Part shown: piece by piece, positions 30,901 through 45,900 of the stretch | How the letters are laid out: each line of letters begins with the position of its first letter | Numbering within the stretch: the first letter of the stretch is position 1 | Source: Owenia fusiformis | Taxonomy: Eukaryota > Annelida > Polychaeta > Sabellida > Oweniidae | Direction: 5' to 3' | DNA length: 64,000 nt | Assembly (NCBI GenBank): GCA_903813345.2 | Contig: CAIIXF020000001.1 | Coordinates: 2,604,001 to 2,668,000 of the forward strand | The notes under the pieces: model-generated | Databases searched by the model: none | Told to the model about the DNA's origin: nothing | What the model saw: the letters and a program-made list of their open reading frames with translations, nothing else | Translations under genes and position numbers: made by a program

Positions 30901-33900
30901 TACATGGACTGAAAGGGCACCAGTAAGCTCCATTTAGTAAAAAAAATTGTAAAATTCAATAAAATTTCTTTTTATCAGTTGTTTTCTGAGTGAACAATTG
31001 AACAAGTGATCTTGATAGTTGCTCATATAGTATTGTAAATAATATAAGGAAAACATTTTGTGATTAAAATCTTATGACCAAATTTTATAACATAAAATAA
31101 TAAAAATATGAAATGTTTTGCCAGCCCCAATATTAAATGAACTGATAACGAACAGAAAGACATGTTATAAATTCATGCGTGATAGTCATCTACACATACA
31201 TAAGTTGTCCCTTTTATGACAATGTACTGGCGCCTTGTTCTTAGTGAACCCTTTTAGAGTATTCATGACTTGTTTAGGAACTTTGTAGTCCTCATAACTG
31301 TTACTCATATCCTCAGTGCTTATGGCTAATGCATGTTTTCGACTAATGTATGTTTTCGTGCATTCTTTATTGAACTTTGTTTGCATGGATTTGTATGAAT
31401 ATTTTTACAAATTGTGATTTTCTTGAAAACTATTTTCTCATGGCTTGTATGAAGGGAGAGCCGACCAGCCGTGAGAGGTGTTATATAAGGCTTATTTTAA
31501 TTTATATAAAGCTTATTCAAAATTATATAAGGCTTATTCAATTGATCTAAAGAGATTTCAAGGGGTATCTCCACCAGGGCATCAGATCACATAACACAGC
31601 TATGTAACATTGTCCCAAGTCTTTCATTACTTGATCAACATTCTCAAAGAAAACCATCCTAACTACAGACCATCAAACAAAACAAGGATAAAAGAAATTG
31701 AATATTTAATAGATTTTTATTGATACTGAATCCTATTTCAGTTCATTTAAACAATGTGGCTAAAGCATCAAACTGGACCTGATGAATTTTAAACAGGTTT
31801 TATCCTAAGCATATGGATATTCAAATTGAGGTAAAAATAATTGATTTTAATCAAGTTGGTTGAAATGGGATCTGTTCGGTTGATTGTAATTGTAATTATC
31901 AAAGTGATTATATTGCGACCACCCAAGTTGTATTGAGACCTCCATATGCATTTCAGTTCTCTCCTAATGATGACTACTGTCATGTTGAAATTTGGTGATA
32001 GTGATTTAACGGCCATCTGAATCAATGTACACCAAACTGATCACCTGAGTGTCACCAATATACAATAAAATCTCTATATTTCACCAAAGGGTATTGTTTC
32101 AGCGCTGACAACTGAATAATTTTTTCCTCCAGTTAAAACTGCAGGACATAAGAATGTCAAACTAGCCATCAATTTTCACTTTAGTTAGTTTAGCGAAATG
32201 GGAATTTAAATATCGCCAGTGGGTAAAATATGAAGTTTCGTCAAAACTATTCTAGCCAACATAGTTAGTACTCCATGTCCACTTTTGATCTATGTTTTTA
32301 AGTGCTATAAGCCATTTACTTAAACAATTTATTCAACATTAATATTTCATCAATGTTAAAAAACCCGCTATGGTCAATGGATTCAAGTTTTCTTTCCTTG
32401 AAGCAAAGAATAACTTAGAACTGTACAGAGCATATTCATGAATTTCGCAAAACACTTTGAGCCAACTGAAAACATTATCTCAGTTCAAAACAACTTTAGA
32501 TTTAATAGCTACCACCCAAACTAACGCATCAATTTCTTGGCTAAAAAGGTGAAATCCAAGTGATTTGTTAATTATTCATAGCACAATCAAGGAGTCTCTA
32601 AAGAAGACCACTTATCATCTTACATAAAAAAAAAACAATTCTATACCTTCAATCGGTTAACTTCTCTTATCACTTGAAGGAAAGTCAATAACTGTAGACC
32701 CAATATCATTTGAGATACTTAAAAAGCTAATCTTTGTAAACTTCAATGAGTAAAGCTCTTCCCTTAATAGCTCTAACTGGGTGGTCCAACAAACTGAATT
32801 TCATATTTTATCTGTTTGGCACATTCATAGTTGAAGTTAAGTTACTAAATATGCTCATACTTAAAACTTCATTACTCATTTTTATTTCAGTGCATTTCTC
32901 AAAAAATGTTTGTATAACCAAATGATAAAGTTGAATTTTTACGACAAGCTAAGATCTTTTAACATTTTCTTTTCGAACTGCTCTTGTTCATTCTTCTATT
33001 ATAATCTATGTCAAATTAAGAAACTGATCAGGCAGACTTATTACAAATGGGAAATGGTATACCAGTTAACTCTAACTTATATTTAAACTCTAACTTATAT
33101 TCAAACTCTAACTTATATTAAACTCAGATTGTAAACAATCAAATACAGTACATTGAAAATAAATTAACACCAGTAATTTAAATATATCTGTGTCAATACA
33201 TAATTTGTCTTGTCCCGCCTCCACCCAGTCTGGTTCTGGTTGCTATCCAGAAGTACACCATCCATCAAAACAATCATCACTTACAGATATGGATGGCATT
33301 CAATATATATTTACCTACATCCAAACAAACGTCTTTTACATAATAGTTAGAATTACACAAATGGTTTAATTGCTTCTCTACAAATATTTTGTCAAAAAAG
33401 CAATTCAACCAATGATTTGAAGAGAACGTAAGACGTACCTGTAGAGCAAATGCCCGCAATGCTGGGATCGGAATTATGGCTGCCATGAAGAAAGCACACG
33501 CGTTGCTAAGCGATGTAATGAGAACACTGACTCCTGTTCGCTTCAGACATTCACCTGTTTGATCCTGGAAAAGTTAATAAATATTCTACATGTATGTGAA
33601 CTGATTTGATTTTAATATATACATGTTTACTTGTTTCAATTTTAATTAATCATTTTTTCACAGTATATAGAATAGTTGGATCGCAATAATAAAAGCTTAT
33701 TTGTTACAGGTTATATCGGTGCAGTATTTTTTATATTAATATACTTACTCTGCTTAAGAAATGCCAGCATTAAAACAAATTAGATTCGCATGATTAGAAA
33801 CAGATATTATTAAAAACAGCATCTGCTAAACATTAAGGATTTCAGTAATGTGAGGAATAGAATTTGTGAAATCAGATTTTACAAAAGTTTTGATTTCAAA

Positions 33901-36900
33901 CATAGCACTAAGTGAACCTTTTGCTATTTTGCATAAATATGAATGAAAAACACGTCAAGATATTGCATGCTAAATTAGACGAACTCATCATGTGCAATTA
34001 TATTCACATGTGGCATAGTCAAGTTATGGAAAATGTTTTATATTACACAGGATTATCTAGTGGAAGTTAAATAGCAGTTTAATAGTAGGATTATCCCTTT
34101 GAATATCACATTTTAATCCAAAATTCAAAATAAATGCATGATCCCTACTTCCTTGTGCCTTAATTAAGAATACTATATTCTCATCATTGCTTAATTTTTT
34201 TGAGTTAACTGTTAAATAAGTTTGAATATGCAATAGGGGCAGATGGGACCAATCATACATGAGACACAATTTCCCTTTGAAGTGAACTTCAACTGTCATT
34301 GTGTTAAGCTTACAAGATTAACATCCAGCAGTCAATTTAATAAGCCATTACACCTATCATAAAACAGCTTGCTGGGCAAAACGTTATATAAAAATGAAAA
34401 TTGTATAAATGAATTCTGATATGATTTTTCCACGATTTAAACTAATGCTCCTTTTACATATGAACATGGTAAAACATGTGAAAAAATAAACAGTAAAAAT
34501 AGAAAGTAACAAAAACATTTGAAAATAAATCTTTAAAGCATACAATAAATGACATAAATACTTGACCAGGGGATGTCAGTTGTTCGGTTATTTCAGACTA
34601 GATGATATCTGACCAAGACAAATGTCAAAATAGCAGTTTTAACGTCCATTTACTGAGTGCCAGATTTTCAGAAAAGACAATTTAGATGATTAATGGCCAT
34701 TTTGAAACAACCAGAAAACAAATAAAATGTGAACAGCCAAGTAAGGTAAAATTAAAAAATACGACTCTACCTACATTTATTGTACATGGTGATTATGACA
34801 GACTACAAATTCATTAAAGTTAAAACAAAAATTGCGAAATTTCACAATAATGCTTGCATCAATTCAGTGAAAAACTTTAAAATTTTGCCGCCTCTTAGCA
34901 ACATAAAATATGGGTGCAAATGTATTGGTCATCGTGAGATCATTGGAAAATCTACAATTACTGGGATTTTTATTCACCCCCCTCCCTCACTTAAACACAC
35001 ATACTCCGTGTCAGATTCATCAAATCATTCACACTAAATTAACACAATTCAGGTGCTGCATATTGTATTTATGGCAACATACAAAACAGATACTGAATGT
35101 GAATTCCATACCTAAATAGCTGTATAAAATATATGGACAGAATGTCAGAGATTCAGGCCAAGAATATCAAGATAGAGCTATGGTCTGATCTGAGTGAGCT
35201 GTTTCTGCTAATCCAGACTTAGATTTGTTTCCTGAACCTATCAACTCCCAGAGGTACCTGACAGGTGGTACTAGTTCAGAGGATGCCTATAGATTACTCA
35301 GATAAAGCCTTATGAGTTGATATTGGTTAGAGATATATATATGGCCAGAGTCAGTGTGGTCAGGTTAGGCTAGTTTATATCTAAGACCACCTCGGAGAAT
35401 CAGTTATCCTTCAGTATCTCAGATTCTAAACATATCATTTCTAGCCAGAAAACACAATCAGCTTTTACAAATAACCATTTCTTGATTCTTGAGGTACTTC
35501 TGTAAACATCTGAAGTTGTTTATAATTTGATAAAAGCTTAAACAAGTCAAGTCTCTAAAACCATAATCTAACCACTCTATATTTAACCAAGTTATCCAGA
35601 TGTACACAGTTTCAAATTTTTGAAAAATTAATGCCTAACGTCAAGTTAAAGTGTTGTGCTTTGCTGTATCATTTGGCATCTTATGTCTTTACCACAATTA
35701 CTGGCCAAGGGTCAAACTGACAGCAGATTCTTCAATGAAAGGAAATACAGCCATTTCTTAATGTTCCATGAACCACAAATATTTTAATATCTCCAATACA
35801 GTGTCCTCAAGTGTTTGGAGTTAAGGTTCATATCACACTTTCATACAAAAGCGTTCCATTAGATTCTCGCCACATTCACTCATTGGTACTTTCTACATTG
35901 ACTTCATTCATAAACCTACTTAAACGACAACTGAATTTAACTTACCATATATGGTATGTCATCTTTACGACTGTTTTCAGCAAATGTGAGGGCGATAAGG
36001 AACATATCATCTACTCCTAATCCAAGGGCCAAGAAGGGTATTATCTGTAAAAACAGTTAAAATCGTATAAATGTAAGCTTGTACATATATAATGTTCACC
36101 ATAATAAAGCTTCATATATATATTGAAATGTTATTTTCAGAAGGAATAATCAAAATTGATAATTAGAACTATTAGTACTTGATTTTGTTAAATTAGAAAT
36201 TCTATGAAAGTGTAAAACACATTTTCTAGGGCCTAACCTGTGTTGTAGATGCGTTGAACCCTATCTGGAATACTGAACAAAGTCCGAGCCCTGCTGCGAC
36301 TGACAACGCCACCAATAGAACCCCAGCGATACCAATGCCACTCTGCGAGTAGATGGCATCGTTCCACCTCAACAGTGATATAGCTGCATATACCAACTGC
36401 AAATAACAGAAAAATGTAGCATTTATAAAATATCACATAAATATAAACAATATGAGATATTCTGAAGTGTGAGAAACCAGGGGTACAATGAGGGGTGAAA
36501 TCATGGGGACTTACCATAAGGCAGTAGCCGAGAGCAACCCTGACAATGCTGACCTCAGAAAACTGTTCCAAGATATCAGTAAGGGATATTGAAGAGAAAG
36601 AATAGACATTGTCCTGCATGGTCTCATTCAGTACCTTGTTAACAACCTAAAACACAGTAAATACATAAATGTCATTAATGTCAGTTTTAACATAATTGGG
36701 CTTTGCTACTTTAATTATTCTCCTGTTCTAATCATCATTGTAAATCTATCAACATTATAAGTGAAAACTTTATCGTTTTTGTAGCAATACAAACTTTCAA
36801 TGAAGAGATCTTGTGATGGACTACCAGGTTCATATTTTATGATAACTCAGAGAATGAACACACTAAAAGATGCATTAATGTATCAGTAGAGCAATAAAGC

Positions 36901-39900
36901 AGACTGGTATACTTCAATATCATACAAAATCAGATAATTCTCAAATTAGGTTTCAAATAATAAAAAAAAGATGAAATATTGAGGGAAACTGAGTGTGGTC
37001 TAACAATTAGACACCACCTCCAAGTCTGATGGTACACTCTCATAATCATTAATAAAGATTATGATTCTTATTATGTGTCTGCTCATAATGATGTACTTCC
37101 CAAGCAGATAGCATCAATACATGATCTCCATATACTACAGTACATACTCTATTATCAAAATGATTCAAAACTGGCTGCCTGGTGAACAAAAATTGGCAAT
37201 TCATCTACACTTCTTTCTTAGGAAGATGCAACCTATCAACCCCCATCATAGGATTAACAATATTTCTGTAGAGTTAACAGATTACATATCTCGTACCCAG
37301 TAGACTGTGACCCCCAACCACCTATTCTATGACAATGTGTAAGAGAGTATAGGAGAGAAAGGTGGGCAAAACTGGAGCTTGATGATTAAAGATATAAAAC
37401 TTCACAAAATGTTACTTACAGAGGTATATTCTCTCTGCCACTTTTCCAGGACTTTCCTGGCAGCTTCCTGACTCCATTCTATGTTGTTGACTTTGTAGTC
37501 GTCAAGGTAATGCTCATACATATTTTTCTCTCCCATCAGCCGCACGATGGACTGAAGTGCCCCAGCCCTGCAACATATAAATTTAAAAATAAAATGAACA
37601 ATATCAACCATAACAAAAAGAAATAATCTGAATATGATACTAATCAAAAAGCAATGTATTTGGTAAGGAAACATAGTTGGTCAATTTCCTTGGAAACTAA
37701 ATATATTATTTTAGATATGAGTGGGAGGGATAGATAAAGCACCATAGCAACAGAATATTTCATATCTCAGGTTATTTGCAAGACTTCTATATTTTTACAG
37801 TGGATTATTATCAGTGAACCCAGTCTGATCAGCTGTATGTAAAAGTACTATGTTACATTACAGAAGACATGTTAGGTATCATGCCTGCCAGTTAAAGGAC
37901 CAATCTACTCTTTTTGCAGTGATACAACACACAACACTTAGGGCCTACACCCCCATATGGCATATACACAATACAATGTACACTATTATATCATAAATCT
38001 CTATGCTTTTCACCCCCATAGAGGCACATCCATCTAAGTCACAAAATATCCAATTTTTTATCACACTTAACTTTCCAATGGTACATCTTTATTTCTCAAC
38101 TGTTCAGTGTAAGAAAACAAGTTTGTAAAATAGGTTTTGTTTTTAAATGATGAAGAAATCTGCTTTTCTTCCTCTGTGAGAAACGTGAGTTATCACCACT
38201 GATCCTACACAGAGCTAAGGCCAGATAAGAAACAGAGTTTACACGGCCCCTTTAACAGTTTTCAATGTTGTTGCCCATGATTTTAACCTATTTCCTTATT
38301 TATACCCATTTATTATGGAATGAATAACATTCAATATTCAATGTAGATGTCAGAGATCAACTAGGAATGTAAACCCAAAGAATAAACATGTCACGGTGTA
38401 ATTTATCAAACTTCTCAGCCTAGATACTACTACATTGCTCTTGATATTATACAAAAACAACAGCCAATTGGACATCACGCTATAGTAGTAGAAAGGATAT
38501 CTTTGAAATTCAAATTCAAATCCTGTATGTATTCTACACTGCCAAATATATTTTGGATGGAATTGGATGTTCAATTCAATTAAGTTCCGGAGAATTTGCA
38601 TAATGTCATTTCTCGTAGAATTAAAGGTTGCATCTATGAAATAAATAAAGTATTTTATCGAAAAGGTTGATACTATCAAATTCTCTTCATTTTCACATGT
38701 TCTTTATTTAATTTAATTTAATATTTCTTTTATTTATTGGTTTTCAGTGATATATCTTCTTCGTATAGATACAAAAGTCAGGTCATGTTAAGAAACTAAA
38801 AATTGTTAATAAGCGAATATCAAATGCAATGGATTTTCTGATAATGGAGAGTTTGTCAAAAACTTTGAAAAAGTGAAAACCACCACCTACACCACACATA
38901 TACCACCAAATAGGATATAGCTGACCTATGTTGTGGGAGGAAGAAATATGGACTTTAATTTACATGTTATAAACACATTGAATTTCTCTGCAAGGGATTT
39001 TTCTAAATTGTTTATTCTTTGTGGCACATGACAAATAAATATTGAATTAAGTTACAATTTTGCAAAATAGAAACATTCATATCTCTCGGATTTAATAATC
39101 AAGTATGATTCTTTACACGCAGGTGCTTGGCCTTTGCATCTTGCGTTCTGTTTTACATGCCATTTGCCATTCCACTTTCTCTTTAAAAGAAACTTATGTC
39201 ACGTTATCTGGGTTATTACCCCTAAAATTATCCTGCCAATTGCTATATAGGCAAAATCAGCCTGACTGCATTCAACAAAAAAATATTTTTCTTTTGGTGC
39301 CTGAAGTTTCCACATGTAACTAGTTCATTCTGTGTTAAACTAGAATGTACCTGATTGGCACAAATACTCTTTTAAGTCTTTACAACCAATATTACATACT
39401 CCCAAGAGTAAGCACGCACAAACTGAAACTCAACAAACCAACAAAAGTGGACTGTATTTCCATTCTATTAACTGTAGGTGGGCTTGGCTGATATCACTAA
39501 CAACTTGAATGAGAATGATGGAGCGATAGTTTACCTGTAGCCACTATCCGTGACCTTTATATGCTAGCTTCACAGGCGCGTATTTCATTTATGAAAAGTA
39601 AACATTAGAGTAAGCCCAGCATTGTGGGACTGACAAACAGGCAAAGCCTAAAGATAACACGAGGCTCTATAACTGACATACACTCTACTTAAATTGTATC
39701 AACTAGTAATACTCCCAAGATTATCAAAATTTAAAATTCAATGAAGGGTTGTAAAATCACAATTTGCTGTTAAGTTTGAAAAACTTTCTGCTTTTCATTC
39801 AAGAATTCTTCGCAGTGGATGTTTACTACCCGTATTGATATCTACACGCTATTCATTTCTGAATGTTTTATTTGCACTGAAATTTATGAGAAAGTAAACC

Positions 39901-42900
39901 ATTGAAAAATATATTTTGTGAATGGGGTAGACAAGTTGTATTAATGCAGAGGGAGTGCGTAAACACCTGTGTAGGAACATCAACCTTCTACCACACACTG
40001 TTACTAACAGCTATATACACAACACATCACAAACAAGCTAGCTTCCTATATCAGGAGGTTTACTCTCATTCAAACCCCTCTGACAGATCACTATCTGTTA
40101 CTCAGACAATCAATTCTGGAATCTCTAGTCTATGTTAAAAATCCAACTTGACATCCGCATTAATTATGCTGGACAGGCCACACTCTCCTTTAGTCTCTTA
40201 TGAACGGAGAATATTATGATTTGAATTAAAACAACTTGATATGGTGAAAACTGTCACCTACCTGAATATGTAGCCATTTTTATTCTTCTGAGCGCCCCCT
40301 ATAATGAGGTCTTCTTCCCAGTGCATGTATTTAGAGGCAAACCCACTACATCCCCCAGTTACCTCTGACCCAACATTAGGGATCTGAAAAAATAAAAAAT
40401 AGAATTTACGATCAAAAATATTTATAATTGATGTTTTATTATATTGTACATCAAAATTTAATAAATCATACATTGAAAATTCTTAGAAACGTTTTTCCCA
40501 GTTTTATAGATATTCATCCCTTTTTAAAAAAAAACATTGAAAGGAGTTTTCATATCTTGCTATGATATACAATAGGATGTTGGATTTTATATGTGAAGGC
40601 ACTGAATGGCAGTATTCATTGACGTAGGTCTTGTGCCCTCTTCACAATAAAGCGTGAATGTCCATCATGCCTAAGATGTGAATGAAATAAGCTATAGCTT
40701 ATAGATTGCTCAATGCCCCAGTCAATCAAACGCCTGTCGAAAGCTGTCAAATATGCACCGATTGACCGGGAAGCTTCATTGCTGAATGTTTAACAGAAGT
40801 ATACATGCTGATTTGTTGTTTATCACAAATATTAAGAGATGTGTTTCGAAACAATTTGAATCTCAAACTTGTATGATATAGTTATATATATACATTTCCA
40901 ATCTCTAATTTGTTTGTTATAGTAAACTTCCCTTTAGAGGGGAAAAGCCCCAATTTTCTTACCTGCTTGTCGTGATAGTTAGGAGCTGTTTGGGGACAAT
41001 CCTCATCTGTGGGATTTAGACAGGGTTTTTCTTGATATGCACTTGTTATCCCAGCCTGAAATAACCATAGGATAAATTAATACACCATATGATATGTGAT
41101 ATATTTCATTATATACTTGAAAATAAATATTAACCTAAAATTATAGATAAATTGAAATATAATCATCATTTGAATAAGTTGTATTGCAGATATACTGACC
41201 CTTTGTAACATTTCCTCTATTGTATCAGATGGGAAGGGGATCTCTAAATCTTTCAGTTCCTGCACAAGCTGTTTAGGGTTCAAGTTGGCCCATGTTATAC
41301 GGTTCATACCCCTAAAAACATAACATGAAACACACCTTAGAATAACATTGATTTCAATGGCGTGACAAAATTGAAATGTATGATTTGATTGATCAAGCAT
41401 TGATCAATTCAGGGGAGCATTATAAATAAGAATGGTGTGATTTTATAATGCTGTGTACCACACAGTGGTACAAGAACACCATAGCACTAGCTCAACCAGC
41501 CTCATTAACTAACATAAAAATAACCTCTCTTACAATTTGTTTATTGAAGTAACACTCAAGGGACAAATAAGAATATGATTTTAGAAAATGGCACTCACAA
41601 AGTTTTATATAATCAAAAGGAAGTATGGTTGTTCTGATAATGTTATATGTAGAACTTGTTTCATAGAATATTGTTCATGTTTTAGGGAGAAATAACGAAT
41701 TGCTTGCAAGAACTGGGCCACCAAAGATAAACTATGATCTGTCTTTTCTTTAAAGCTCACTCTAATCATATTTATTTTTCTGCCTCTTTATAAATAAAGC
41801 CTTAATGAAACATCTGATTTCCTTGCATTTCTTCACTTTATTGTGTTTCTTCATCCTCATCTGTTATTCCTCCCCCTTGTTTTGATTGATTCTGTTAGGC
41901 AAGGAGGCACATTCCCCGCTGTGATATTTTATTCCAAGATTTGGAGGTGAACCTTACACCATACTGCCTAGTTCTTGCAGAATCTGGTTAGAGTTCCCGA
42001 ACACAAAACATACCTTCAAGACATCTACCTCAAATAGCACACCACTGAATTCTAATTTAAAAGTAGATCTCTGGCAAGTGCAGAAAATAAAACATTCACT
42101 CTTTTCACCAGTGAATTCAGATCTAAGGAGTTCCAACGGTTCATGAATCAATTGACAACTGCTCACTCCAAAAGTCAAATTAATTAACTAAAATGACAAT
42201 ATACTTTCATTTAATCCCATTCTTTCAAGCTAAGATGAAACGTTATACTGATTTTGAGATTGTTGCCTATGAATGTTAAGTGCATTGCTTAGTGGCTAAG
42301 GATGCCTGAGATATGGGTACCACCCAGGCCAACACTTCAGAAGTCCGCATTCTTACCAAGTTTACTGCCAAATCACAAAATAGCTGTCTAACCATCCACT
42401 TCATTATGTTATGCCCCCTTATGGCTGACGTAGATTCAGAATTAACTGATAAACTTATAATATAACAAACTAACTTCTTAGGAATTAATTTTTTACATTC
42501 ATTTCTAGAACAGCTTACAAAATTGATTAAATACCTATCTACAATTCCATATTTCATTACATTTATGAATAATGAGAATGTTATGCCCAAAGTTCATTTA
42601 CTTAAATAATCAAATCACATAGCTCAAGTCTTTGTCTACAATAGACTTTTTCAAATGCAGCAAAGCTATCGTTTCCTGTTTTATATTTAAGAATGGCTTA
42701 ATTTTGATGTTCAGCAACTGATTTTCTGTATGTGTGTTGACATAGATCTATCCAGGGGGATTTGAACATAGATTCTCATATGATTAGCTTGTATGAGGAA
42801 GTGAACAAGCATGTCTAAAATGATCTTATCGTGCATCTTACCACTTTGGGAAAGTTGCATGTATACATGGATGATCATCTCAACAGTGAACAAGATGTTA

Positions 42901-45900
42901 TATAACTGGTATACAGGCTACAAACAAGCCAAGTGCAGTGTTTACTGCCTATATAAACATCATTAATATATGGATTCTAACACCAGTTAGGGTCAGTAGG
43001 TGTTCCGTGGATCAACATTTCGCAAACTATTCACAGCAGACTCAGTCAGCGGCTGGCATTTGCCTTTGATTTACTTATTCAGCCTGACCTACCAATGCAG
43101 TTGATTCTACATATTCAAACACTATTCAAATCGGCCACACAAATCAACTTAATCATTGATTCTTATGCAGTCATTTAATCAGTTTATAATTCTAGTTTTG
43201 CTGATAACTTATTTAATTTTATACTCTTTTCCATTACCTATTTACCAAATGTGTGAAATTATTGCAATTTATGATTTTTCCATCTCAACAGTATGCTTCA
43301 ATGGTAAGATCACTATATGAGATGAACCCATGTACAATTAAAACCTTCTAAACCAGATGGGACAAATTTTGAGACAAATTAGAGTAACATTCCCTTGAGT
43401 AGTGAATGGCCACCCAATGTAATATCTTTCAAATTAGTCAAACGAGACACTGAATCTGTTTACCCCAATAATACAGAACCAAAGGCTGAAGTCAGAACCT
43501 GGCCTGTATAAAGTACTGACAGATATGTGCCAGCCAAGAGAGACCTACTCTATCTAGGTGCATGGTAAAAGGCTTTCATTTCAGCCAGGTTGCTCTTGAA
43601 GTTATCACAAACAATAAACCAACCTAAGTTGTTTCTAGGAACATGTTACAAGGTCCCGAAATTTAACATTTGATTTCTGGAGGATTTCCTCAGAAGTTGA
43701 TTAGTTCAATGTTGGTGGTCTCACTGAGCTGATTTGTTTACATATTTACAACATTGCAGATCCTGGTTTGTATTAGAGGAGATTAGGCCTTAATCTGCTT
43801 TCTATATAATTCAAAGATGGGATTCTGTGATGTGCTAGACATATCAATAAACTGGAGGAAGGAACTTTATTTTTGTTAGCATATACAATAATCCCATTTT
43901 GATTTGACTGAAGGAGTATACTGATTAACAACAACTTATGAAACACTCAGCCATCATTTTAGGATCTTTATATTTTTTCTCTTTAAATACCTCTTTAAGA
44001 TTTATGTATAAGGTCTTCTCTGGCCATATTGACTGAGCAAATAATAAAACATATAATACAATAATTATCTCGTCAACATCCATTGAGCAACACATTATCA
44101 TATGTCCTTCAGACTAATATGGAAAAGAAATTTGGCAGTTTTTTGTGGTTTTGGTAAAATCAAGTAGGTATATTTGAATGTCCATAGAGCATATATGGTA
44201 CTTGACCTGTACATTGCAGGTATGCTGAACCAAGGGGGTCCTATAATGACCAAGTAAAGAACAAAGGTTCATCCCAGGTTCAATGTGATTTATTTTTTCT
44301 GAGCCCTTAAATTATTTGCAAACAATGAATGTGTATAATGAATCTCTATGATAATTTATTACGTACAAAAGCTGACTTATGATATATGCACTAAGTATTT
44401 TTTATATCTTGCACTTTTAGTAGATTCTTATCAAGTGTTGATGTCATTCCGCAAGGGGATACTTGCACATAGCATGAGACAGTGTCCATTTCAAATATCA
44501 AATTAGTCACTCGTCCTATTCATAAAAAATAATTATTTCAGAAATTGAAAGTAATTTTTCTTTTTATGAATATGCTGTGTGTAGTTAAGTCAGTAATGAT
44601 CTTCAGTGAAAAATGAATATCAACTTAAGGTATAAGAAATATCTCATTATAACAGTGCTTTACAAAACTCAGTTAAATTGTAACACGACCAAATCTAAGG
44701 TGTTTCACACAGTTGAAATCAGTCATATGATCAGAACTGACCAATCATATGTTGCTCACACTAGACAAATCAGTGGTCAGTGATGCAGTATGTGCCTCCA
44801 GGCAAGCTCTTTGCTGAATTATTGTTCTACAGTTGGATTTATTGTTAAAATAGTGCGTTCTATACAATTAGACCTGGGACACACAGATATCTATATGCTG
44901 GTTTTCTATTGAATTTTGTTCAGTGTTCAACAGGCCAATATTAGCCCTATAATTTCATATGGACTACCTGAGGATACCTATAGGGTTTGTAACCCATGTC
45001 CTGGATTTTCTTTACTACCTTCCAATAATAAATTAATTGAGGGGCTGTATTTAGTATTAACACTTTTTGTGTAAAATCTAGTTGAAGATAACCAAGCAGT
45101 CTTTGGTCAGGCAGAATGTAAAGATAGAATATAGACATGAATAAAACAAAATCCTCTCTTATAGCAGGTGGAAATACTTCACTTTTTATCCTCGTTTCAC
45201 TTTTTGAACAGTAAACTGAAGCTTATAAACATAACTATGTGTGTACTGAAGAGTTATGTGCTCTTGATTTCATTAAAACCCATGTGGCCTCACACGGTGC
45301 ATTCAGCACGACAATTATATGCCTCAAAAGTTTTTTTGCTAGTACTTCCTAAATACATTGAAAAATATAAAACCTATATAAACAAGGTGATTCAGAAAGG
45401 TCTACTACTTACGGGATGGCTATGGGGTTATCTGGCCCAAGCAGCTTGCTTCCTTCCCAAAAACAATCCAAAGGAGTAATGATGACGCATGGCAATACAT
45501 TGTCTAAAATCTGAAAAAAACAAAGGGCAATATCATCATACATGTACATTAAAAGTCAATGCATTCAAAATACTACAAACAGTAATAACATTTCACGATA
45601 CAATACAAGCTATAATTTTATTTTGGTGTATTGAACTAAAATATTTAAAAAAACACTCAACAAGTTACAAACTATTTAATATGAAGTAAACTGGTCCAAT
45701 ATTGCAACTCCTTGGAGTAAATGGCTACCTTATATGCATAGCTTTGAAGTTGAAAATAGCCTATGTTTTCTGAAAGGGTTATCAGGCCTTGAATCATCAG
45801 CCACCATACTTTACAACTATGATTTCCACTTTGATACAGTTCAGTGGATATGAAAACTCAATGTTGAACGCAAGTTGACGTTGTTAAGATTTGCCAAAGC

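Larger units (their letters stand above)
30037..33438 (-). other. Patched intron 14 (3.4 kb)
   Basis: No coding exon seen. It contains two exact GLI sites 861 bp apart (31917, 32778), one near-match (32510-32518), three copies of an ATATAAGGCTTATT-like motif at about 31488-31545 and three 20-bp ACTCTAACTTATATT copies at about 33066-33125. Confidence 0.6.
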